NCBI GenBank assembly: GCA_946481275.1
Contig: CAMLMV010000052.1
Location: 1 to 47,198 of the forward strand
Direction of reading: 5' to 3'
Origin: an uncultured Massilia sp.
Lineage (GTDB): Bacteria; Pseudomonadota; Gammaproteobacteria; Burkholderiales; Burkholderiaceae
Length of the DNA: 47,198 bases
The stretch's first letter is position 1, and each line of letters starts with the position of its first letter. A model generated the notes under the pieces. The model worked only from the letters and a program-made list of their open reading frames with translations, was not told the origin of the DNA and made no database searches. Both the position numbers and the translations under genes were made by a program. This document shows, piece after piece, positions 20,284-26,461 of the stretch.

Positions 20284-20323
20284 AAAAACGGGACAGTGAG
20301 CACTCACTGTCCCGTTTGTTTTT
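20284..20323 (+). terminator. Intrinsic terminator of TBDR1
   Basis: A perfect 15-bp stem (20286-20300 with 20303-20317), tight loop and T-rich tail lie 39 nt after the TBDR1 stop. The upstream A-run makes it plausible in both directions. Confidence 0.9.
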
Positions 20324-20356
20324 GGTGCACTGCCGCACCAGGATGAGGCAGAACGT

Positions 20357-20369
20357 TGTAATTACGCAT
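20357..20369 (+). promoter_or_regulatory. 13-bp box shared with the TBDR5 upstream region
   Basis: TTGTAATTACGCA occurs here, 266 nt before the TBDR2 start, and again exactly at 43208-43220 before TBDR5. It contains the 8-bp palindrome GTAATTAC, which would suit a dimeric repressor or activator. A partial match, TTACGCAA, precedes TBDR1 near 17267-17274. Function not known. Confidence 0.4.
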
Positions 20370-20470
20370 CGACAAAAATTCGAATAAAAAACTAAATGCA
20401 ACATGTAACGCGAGATTTCTTTCGGTTATTTTTTCAATCTGGAAAACAAAGTCTTATATTTACAGCACTC

Positions 20471-20484
20471 ATGCATATATGCAT
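20471..20484. promoter_or_regulatory. Perfect 14-bp palindrome in the TBDR2 upstream region
   Basis: ATGCATATATGCAT is its own reverse complement. It lies about 10 bp upstream of a possible -35 TTGACT (20494-20499; -10 TTTCAT at 17 bp). Related ATATGCAT strings lie upstream of TBDR1 (17275-17281, 17396-17403) and TBDR5 (43239-43245). The rest of the AT-rich gap 20324-20634 shows nothing else clear apart from a 5'-UTR hairpin at 20586-20616. Confidence 0.35.
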
Positions 20485-20634
20485 ATTTACTCGTTGACTT
20501 TGTTTATTAGCAATGATTTCATTGTCTTGTAGCAAATAAAAATTCCCTCCCAAAAGGATGGGGGTAGATCAATAACAGGATCTGCGAGCCGGCGCTCAGC
20601 CGCACCGGCCCAGCTCAGAAGGGACTCAAGACAA

Positions 20635-23538
20635 ATGATGTCGGAAAAAGTTTTATCTCGGTCGGTACGACTGATGTTCGCCGGCGGCATGGCGCTCGGC
20701 GCGTCCGTCGCTCATGCACAGGACAATGCCCCAGCACCCACCGCGTCGATGCAGCGCATCGAAGTGACGGGTTCGCGCATTCCGTCGCTGAACACGGAAG
20801 GCGCCAGCCCCATCACCACCCTGAACGCCAAGGACATCAAGCGGGATGGCGTGCGCAATACCGAAGACTTGCTGAACAACCTGCCCATGGTGTTCGCGTC
20901 GCAGGGTGCAGCCATCTCGAACGGCGCCAGCGGTACCGCAACCGTCGACCTGCGCGGCATGGGTGCCCAGCGTACCCTGGTGTTGGTCAACGGCAAGCGC
21001 CTGCCGTCCGGCAGCGTGCTCAGCGTCGCAGCCGACCTGAACCAGATCCCGAGTGAACTGATCCGCCAAGTCGACATCCTGACCGGCGGCGCCGCCGCCA
21101 CGTATGGCTCGGGCGCCGTGTCGGGCGTCGTCAACTTCATCCTGAAGGACAACTACGAAGGCGTGGAGCTGCAGGCCAACATCTCCGGCGCCAACCATCA
21201 GCAGCACAATGACGAGATCCAGGGGGTCGTGAACCAGAAGGGTTTCCCGCTGCCGGGCAACCACGCGTTCGACGCCAAGAAGTACGACTTCAGCCTGCTG
21301 GCCGGCTCCAACTTCGCCGACAACAAGGGTAACGCGACATTCTTCCTGTCTCACCGTCACGCCGACGCCCTGCTGCAATCGCAGCGCGACTATTCGGCCT
21401 GCTCGCTGGGCGCGTCCGATCCGGGCTTCGCCTGCTCGGGTTCCGGCACGTCGATCGCCCGCGTCGGCGCGTACACCCCGGATGCGAACGGCAATCCGCG
21501 CAAGTACGTGTCGGCCACCGATGCCTACAACTTCGGTCCCCTGAACTTCTTCCAGCGTCCGTCGGACGAGTACAGCGTCAACTCGACGCTGCACTACGAC
21601 ATCAACGAGAACGCGCGCCTGTACAGCGAATTCAACTTCCACAACTACACGACCGACGCGCAGATCGCGCCGGGCGGCATCTTCTACGGCCAGCAGGCGA
21701 CGATTGCCTACGAGAACCCGCTGCTGAATTCGGCATGGCGCACGGCGCTCGGTCTGAACAAGCCGGGCGACACCGCCACCGTTTCCGTCGGCAAGCGCAA
21801 TACCGAAGGCGGCCCGCGCTCCAACAACATCACCGACTCGTCGTTCCGCGAAGTGCTGGGTGTGAAGGGCATGATCGGCGAATGGTCCTACGACGTGTTC
21901 GGCCAATTCGCGCGCGTCAACCACAGCGACCGTTCGACCGGCTATTTCTCCAACCGCCTGATCGCCAACGCGCTGGACGTCGTCGCGGATCCGACCACGG
22001 GCAAGGCCGTGTGCCGTTCCGTCGTCAATGGTTCCGACACCGCCTGCGTGCCGTACAACCTGTACAAGCAGGGCGGCATCACCCAGGCCGCCCTCGACTA
22101 CCTGAACGCCACCGGCTCGAACGGCGGCTTCACGCAGCAATCCGTGTTCGGCCTGAACATCGGCTCCGACCTGACCCGCTTCGGCCTGAAACTGCCGACC
22201 GCGGACAGCGGCGCCGGCGTGTCGTTCGGCTACGAACAGCGCGTCGAGAAACTGTCGTTCCAGCCCGACTACGAAAACCAGACCGGCGACCTGTCCGGCG
22301 CCGGCGGCGCCTCCCCGGCCGTCGCGGGTTCGTACAACGTGAAGGAGGCTTACGGCGAAATCAGGCTGCCGCTGCTGGACAACAAGCCTTTCGCGAAGCA
22401 CATGGACCTGGAGGCGAAGTATCGCCGTTCGAACTACAGCACGGACGCGAAGACCAATACGTTCGGCCTGGGCCTTAACTGGCAGCCGATCAACGAGGTG
22501 CGCATCCGTGGTTCGGCCCAGCGCGCCGTCCGTGCACCGAACATCTATGAACTGTACACGCCGCAAGCCGTCGTGCTGGCCGGTCCGAACGACGACCCGT
22601 GCGAGGGCGAGAACCCGAAAGCCACGCAGGCCCAGTGTGCCAACACGGGCGTGCCGGCCTCGCTGTACGGCAAGCTGACGGAAAATTCCACCAACCAGTA
22701 CAACGGCCGTACCGGCGGCAACCCGAACGTCAAGCCGGAAACCGCCAACACGTACACCGTGGGCATCGTGATCGACCCGATCAAGAACCTGACCATCACG
22801 CTGGACGCGTTCAAGCTGAAGATCAAGGATGCCATCCAGGCCGTCAACGCGCAGAGTGTGTTCACCCAGTGCCTGACCACGGGTAACCCGCTGTACTGCA
22901 ACATGATCCACCGCGACTCGCTGGGTTCCCTGTGGCTGACGCCGGGCGGTTACGTCGAGGCCGGCACGACGAACATCGGTTCGCAGGGCACCTCGGGCCT
23001 GGACATCGGCGCCAACTACCGCGCCCGCCTGCCGCAGAGCTACGGCAACCTGGACTTCACGCTGAACGGCACTTACCTGCACAGCTACACGGTGGAGAAC
23101 CTGCCGGGCACGGGCAGCTACGACTGCGCCGGACTGTATGGCCCGACCTGCGGCGTATCCGCCCCGGCCATGCCGAAATGGCGCCACAAGCTGCGCACGA
23201 CGTGGTCGAGCCCGTACAACTTCGACCTGTCGCTCACCTGGCGCTACATGGACCGCGTCAAGAACGACATGCTCGATTCGAACCCGCAGCTGGCCGGCGA
23301 GCTGGACACCCAGCGCGACGCCTACCTGGCTTCGCGCAGCTACTTCGACCTGAACGGCATGTACCGCTTCGGCCGCCATCTGGCCCTGAGCTTCGGCATC
23401 AACAACCTGCTGGACAAGGATCCGCCGGTTGCATCGTCGAGCTCGGTGACGGGTACCTACGGCAACGGCAACACGTTCCCGCAGGTGTACGATTCGTATG
23501 GCCGTTTCATCTACGCCAACGTGACCTACCGCTTCTGA
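20635..23538 (+). CDS. TonB-dependent receptor 2
   Basis: Outer-membrane transporter of 967 residues (966 if the second ATG is used; AAGGGA lies about 10 nt upstream). The signal peptide MMSEKVLSRSVRLMFAGG... is cleaved after AHA (about 28), followed by RIEVTGSRIP. The plug (about 45-165) contains VDLRGMGAQRTLVLVNGKRL and ILTGGAAATYGSGAVSGVVN, and the barrel ends in YANVTYRF. The TGGAAATYG version differs from the KDGASS(T/I)YG of the other four, so this receptor belongs to a separate subfamily. Four Cys pairs sit in predicted external loops. It is convergent with the hydroxylase gene, sharing a terminator. Substrate unknown. Confidence 0.93.
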   Translation: MMSEKVLSRSVRLMFAGGMALGASVAHAQDNAPAPTASMQRIEVTGSRIPSLNTEGASPITTLNAKDIKRDGVRNTEDLLNNLPMVFASQGAAISNGASGTATVDLRGMGAQRTLVLVNGKRLPSGSVLSVAADLNQIPSELIRQVDILTGGAAATYGSGAVSGVVNFILKDNYEGVELQANISGANHQQHNDEIQGVVNQKGFPLPGNHAFDAKKYDFSLLAGSNFADNKGNATFFLSHRHADALLQSQRDYSACSLGASDPGFACSGSGTSIARVGAYTPDANGNPRKYVSATDAYNFGPLNFFQRPSDEYSVNSTLHYDINENARLYSEFNFHNYTTDAQIAPGGIFYGQQATIAYENPLLNSAWRTALGLNKPGDTATVSVGKRNTEGGPRSNNITDSSFREVLGVKGMIGEWSYDVFGQFARVNHSDRSTGYFSNRLIANALDVVADPTTGKAVCRSVVNGSDTACVPYNLYKQGGITQAALDYLNATGSNGGFTQQSVFGLNIGSDLTRFGLKLPTADSGAGVSFGYEQRVEKLSFQPDYENQTGDLSGAGGASPAVAGSYNVKEAYGEIRLPLLDNKPFAKHMDLEAKYRRSNYSTDAKTNTFGLGLNWQPINEVRIRGSAQRAVRAPNIYELYTPQAVVLAGPNDDPCEGENPKATQAQCANTGVPASLYGKLTENSTNQYNGRTGGNPNVKPETANTYTVGIVIDPIKNLTITLDAFKLKIKDAIQAVNAQSVFTQCLTTGNPLYCNMIHRDSLGSLWLTPGGYVEAGTTNIGSQGTSGLDIGANYRARLPQSYGNLDFTLNGTYLHSYTVENLPGTGSYDCAGLYGPTCGVSAPAMPKWRHKLRTTWSSPYNFDLSLTWRYMDRVKNDMLDSNPQLAGELDTQRDAYLASRSYFDLNGMYRFGRHLALSFGINNLLDKDPPVASSSSVTGTYGNGNTFPQVYDSYGRFIYANVTYRF

Positions 23539-23557
23539 TCGCCTGATCCGGAGCCGT

Positions 23558-23600
23558 AAAAAAACCGCCGCCGGCCGTGAAGCCGGCGGCGGTTTTCATT
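23558..23600. terminator. Bidirectional terminator between TBDR2 and the hydroxylase gene
   Basis: A perfect 15-bp stem (23561-23575 with 23582-23596) and 6-nt loop has T-runs on both strands (TTTT on plus, seven T on minus). It lies 22 nt past TBDR2 and directly after the convergent hydroxylase gene, so one structure can end both transcripts. Confidence 0.92.
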
Positions 23601-23604
23601 TGGA

Positions 23605-24891
23605 TCAGAGGCCGAAGCTGCCTTCGTCCTCGGAAAACGCGTTCATGCCGGCGCTCATGGCGGAAACGAGCGCGCGTTCCGGCCCCGTCAGGTGCGGATG
23701 CCAGATGTCGAACATCAGGATCGCACGCGGCAGATCGCTGTCGTTCCACGCCTCGTGTTCGATGGTGTCGTCGAACACCCACGCCTTCCCTTCTTCCCAT
23801 GCGCGGACGTCGTTGCCGACGCGGAAACCGCAGCCCGGCGGCACGACGAGCGGCACGTGCGTCACGAGGCGGACGTTGCTGACGCCGCAGTGCGGCGGGA
23901 TGCGCGTCTTCGGCTTGAGCACGGAAAACATCGCGACGGGCGTGCGGCCCGGCTGGTCGGGCTGCGGCGCGCCCGCCAGCAAGGCCATCGTGCGCGGGCA
24001 GCGCAATGCGTTGGCCTCGTTGACCTTGCCCGCTTCGACGAGGTGAAAGGCGCTCCAGCGCAGCGAGTTGTTCAGCTCGGCCCACTGGCGCAGCGGCTGG
24101 TCTTCGCCGTACTGCATGTAGGGCGTGAAACCTTCATCACCGGCCTGCGCCGCAAGGAACTCCGCGCGGATCGCGTCCGTTTCGCGCTCGAAGGCGTCGA
24201 GCCACGGAAAGTCCGCGCGGTCGAAGAAGGTGATGGGCGCCAGGCCCTGGAAGTGGAACAGCGCGGGCTGCGGCTCGTAGCGGCGCTTGCGGCCCAGCAT
24301 GATGTCGAGCGATTCCGTGAAACGCTGCACGCGCTCGCCTTGCAGGTCGCGCAGCAGCGGGGCCATGTGGCCGTCGAGGAAGCGGCCGAAATCGGTGTCG
24401 TACTGCTCGCGGTACGCCAGCGCCTCCTGCACGGCCGGGCGCAGCTCGGGCGGCAATTGCTGCAGCGGCGGCGCCACCGCGGCGACGGCCCCGTGTGCAC
24501 GCGCGGCCGCATGGCGCTTGCCCTGGCGCGTCAGGAGTCCCGCGCGCAGGATCAGCGCGACGAGGTCGGTCGGCTCCAGCACGAGCGCGCGCCGGATCGC
24601 CTCTTCCTCGCGCGCCTCGTCGCGCTGGCCCATGCAGACGACGGCGAGGTTGATCCACTGCTGCTTGTCGCGCCCGTCGGCCGCGACGAGGCGTTCGAGC
24701 AGCGCGCGCGCCTCCGGCAGCGCGCCGGACCGGTAATGCAGTTGCGCCATGCCGAGCAGCGCCGGACCGTGCGTCGGCACCTGTTCCAGGATGCGCTGCC
24801 ACAGCTGCGCCGCCAGGCGCGGATTCGCCCCCTTCAGCGCCGCCTGCGCCGCGCGTTCCCAGGCGGCGATTTCACCTTCGTTGGAAGCCAT
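23605..24891 (-). CDS. Aspartyl/asparaginyl beta-hydroxylase-like protein with N-terminal TPR repeats
   Basis: A 428-residue protein. Residues about 1-130 form TPR-like helical repeats (AAWERAAQAALKGANPRLAA, ALLGMAQLHYRSGALPEARA). The C-terminal part (about 245-405) is an Asp_Arg_Hydrox jelly-roll domain: IPPHCGVSNVRLVTH with putative iron ligand His about 334, DDTIEHEAWN with the second His about 379, and PRA with Arg about 389 for 2-oxoglutarate. Fe(II)/2OG oxygenases of this family hydroxylate Asp or Asn side chains. It has no signal peptide, so it is probably cytoplasmic. AAGGAG precedes the ATG. It lies 70 nt downstream of aroG on the same strand and is convergent with TBDR2. The true substrate is unknown. 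Confidence 0.88.
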   Translation of the reverse strand: MASNEGEIAAWERAAQAALKGANPRLAAQLWQRILEQVPTHGPALLGMAQLHYRSGALPEARALLERLVAADGRDKQQWINLAVVCMGQRDEAREEEAIRRALVLEPTDLVALILRAGLLTRQGKRHAAARAHGAVAAVAPPLQQLPPELRPAVQEALAYREQYDTDFGRFLDGHMAPLLRDLQGERVQRFTESLDIMLGRKRRYEPQPALFHFQGLAPITFFDRADFPWLDAFERETDAIRAEFLAAQAGDEGFTPYMQYGEDQPLRQWAELNNSLRWSAFHLVEAGKVNEANALRCPRTMALLAGAPQPDQPGRTPVAMFSVLKPKTRIPPHCGVSNVRLVTHVPLVVPPGCGFRVGNDVRAWEEGKAWVFDDTIEHEAWNDSDLPRAILMFDIWHPHLTGPERALVSAMSAGMNAFSEDEGSFGL

Positions 24892-24961
24892 GCCGCTCCT
24901 TCAAGTATGTACATGACCATACCGATTCTGGAGCGGCTGCTGCCCGTTGGCAAGAACTATG

Positions 24962-26023
24962 TCACGCGTCGTCGCGCAACCGGCGTGCGCGCACGCTGGC
25001 GGCGAGGTTTTCCAGCACGGCGATGCTCGTCTCCCAGTCGATGCAGCCGTCGGTGACGGACTGGCCGTACGTCAGTTCCTTGCCCGGCACGAGGTCCTGG
25101 CGGCCGCCGACGAGGTGCGACTCGACCATCACGCCAACGATGCGCGTATCGCCCGCCGCGATCTGGCTGCCGATGTCCGCGCACACGGGCACCTGGTTCT
25201 GCGGATTCTTGCTGCTGTTGGCGTGCGACGCGTCGATCATCAGGCGGCTCGCGAGGCCGTTGGCGGCGAGCTGCTTGCAGGCGTCCTCGACGCTGGCGGC
25301 GTCGTAATTCGGCGCCTTGCCGCCGCGCAGGATGATGTGGCAGTCCTCGTTGCCCGCGGTCGACACGATCGCCGAGTGGCCACCCTTCGTCACGGACAGG
25401 AAGTGGTGCGGCTGCGACGCGGCCTTGATCGCATCGGCCGCGATCTTGATGTTGCCGTCGGTGCCGTTCTTGAAGCCGACCGGGCACGACAGGCCGGACG
25501 CCAGCTCGCGGTGCACCTGCGACTCGGTCGTGCGGGCGCCGATCGCGCCCCAGCTGATCAGGTCGGCGATGTACTGCGGGCTGATCACGTCCAGGAACTC
25601 GGTGCCGGCCGGCAGGCCCAGTTCATTGATGTCGCGCAGCAGTTCGCGCGCCATGCGCAGGCCGTCGTTGATGCGGAAGCTGTTGTCCATGTACGGGTCG
25701 TTGATCATGCCCTTCCAGCCGACCGTCGTGCGCGGCTTCTCGAAGTACACGCGCATGATCACCTCCAGCTCGCCGGCAAAGCGGTGGCGCTGCTCGACGA
25801 GGCGGCGGGCGTATTCCATCGCGGCGTTCGGATCGTGGATCGAGCACGGGCCGATCACGACCATCAGGCGGTCGTCCTGGCCGTGCAGGATGCGATGCAG
25901 CGCCACGCGCGCCTGCGACGCGACCTGTTCCGCTTCCGGGGTCACCGGGAATTCGCGGATCAGGTGCGAGGGCGGCGTCAGTTCCTTCATTTCGCGGATG
26001 CGTAAGTCGTCGGTGCGAGGCAT
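24962..26023 (-). CDS. aroG: 3-deoxy-7-phosphoheptulonate synthase (class I DAHP synthase)
   Basis: Condenses phosphoenolpyruvate and erythrose 4-phosphate, the first step of the shikimate pathway to Phe, Tyr and Trp. The 353-residue protein follows E. coli AroG/AroF/AroH closely: VIGPCSIH (metal-binding Cys about 60), VYFEKPRTTVGWKG, ISPQYIADLISWGAIGARTT, GFKNGTDG and IDASHANSSKNP. The ISPQY and ASGLS segments that line the allosteric aromatic pocket in AroG are intact, so feedback inhibition is likely; which amino acid inhibits it cannot be read reliably. GGAG precedes the ATG. Expression is probably controlled by the leader-peptide attenuator just upstream. Confidence 0.97.
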   Translation of the reverse strand: MPRTDDLRIREMKELTPPSHLIREFPVTPEAEQVASQARVALHRILHGQDDRLMVVIGPCSIHDPNAAMEYARRLVEQRHRFAGELEVIMRVYFEKPRTTVGWKGMINDPYMDNSFRINDGLRMARELLRDINELGLPAGTEFLDVISPQYIADLISWGAIGARTTESQVHRELASGLSCPVGFKNGTDGNIKIAADAIKAASQPHHFLSVTKGGHSAIVSTAGNEDCHIILRGGKAPNYDAASVEDACKQLAANGLASRLMIDASHANSSKNPQNQVPVCADIGSQIAAGDTRIVGVMVESHLVGGRQDLVPGKELTYGQSVTDGCIDWETSIAVLENLAASVRARRLRDDA

Positions 26024-26063
26024 TGCGGTTCTCCGTTCTTGATCTGGTTAAATTCTGGGGCGT

Positions 26064-26095
26064 AAAAAAAAAGACCGCCAGCTCGGCGGTCTTTT
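26064..26095 (-). terminator. Attenuator terminator upstream of aroG
   Basis: On the minus strand AAAAGACCGCC (26085-26095) pairs with GGCGGTCTTTT (26069-26079) around a 5-nt loop, and the U-run spans 26064-26072. It lies 40 nt before the aroG start. Its 5' arm, ACCGCCG (26084-26090), is also exactly complementary to CGGCGGT at 26148-26154 near the end of the leader-peptide gene, giving a competing antiterminator pairing. Confidence 0.88.
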
Positions 26096-26140
26096 GGATT
26101 CTTGTGTCGGACTCTGTTCTGTTGCTGCGTGAACCTGCCG

Positions 26141-26209
26141 CTACTCCACCGCCGTTGGGCTGGAATGGCTAAACCAAAAATAAAAGGTAAAGAAGACGGC
26201 GTGGCGCAT
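26141..26209 (-). CDS. AroG leader peptide (aromatic-rich, 22 residues)
   Basis: A short gene, MRHAV followed by FFTFYFWF (residues 6-13) and a TAG stop; seven of these eight codons specify Phe, Tyr or Trp. That is the hallmark of a ribosome-stalling leader peptide. A good promoter lies just upstream and a terminator 46 nt downstream of the stop. Leader bases CCACGCCGT (26196-26204) can pair with ACGGCGGTGG (26146-26155, one bulge), giving a protector hairpin. ACGGCGGTGG overlaps the strand that can instead pair with the terminator's 5' arm. A ribosome stalled on the aromatic codons frees that strand for antitermination; one reaching the stop codon covers it. By analogy with the trp and pheA leaders, uncharged aromatic tRNA would raise aroG expression. 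Confidence 0.85.
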   Translation of the reverse strand: MRHAVFFTFYFWFSHSSPTAVE

Positions 26210-26234
26210 GGAGAGATTCCGAATTGGTCGATTG

Positions 26235-26264
26235 ACTATAACAACATTGCAGCGACGTTGGCAA
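26235..26264 (-). promoter_or_regulatory. Promoter of the aroG leader
   Basis: Minus strand: -35 TTGCCA (26259-26264), 18-nt spacer, -10 TATAGT (26235-26240). The predicted start, near 26228, is about 20 nt before the leader-peptide ATG at 26209. The opposite strand of this 252-bp gap must also hold the promoter of TBDR3, for which I see only a weak candidate (TTGGCA at 26258-26263). Confidence 0.7.
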
Positions 26265-26461
26265 GACTTTATTTGGCCTGTGATCTGTCGGTTACGGTTG
26301 CCTATACAGGCGATCGGTTGCATCAAGCCGACATCTTTTCCGCTGTGCCGGACACGCTTGAGAGATGTCAGTTGCCCCTTTATGCAGGATGCAAAAGTCG
26401 CAACGAGCCCCGGATTGATGCACACCGGGTCGACCATCCCTCATCGTATTGGAGTCTGGAC

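Noticed and set aside
17369..20404. 1011-codon open frame on the minus strand opposite TBDR1
   Set aside because: Arg/Val/Ala-dominated shadow of a high-GC gene; TBDR1 on the plus strand has a signal peptide, plug motifs and a ribosome site, and this frame has no recognisable domain.
26102..26461. N-terminal extension of TBDR3 by 120 residues
   Set aside because: It would run through the aroG leader and promoter, lacks a ribosome site, and would bury the signal peptide.
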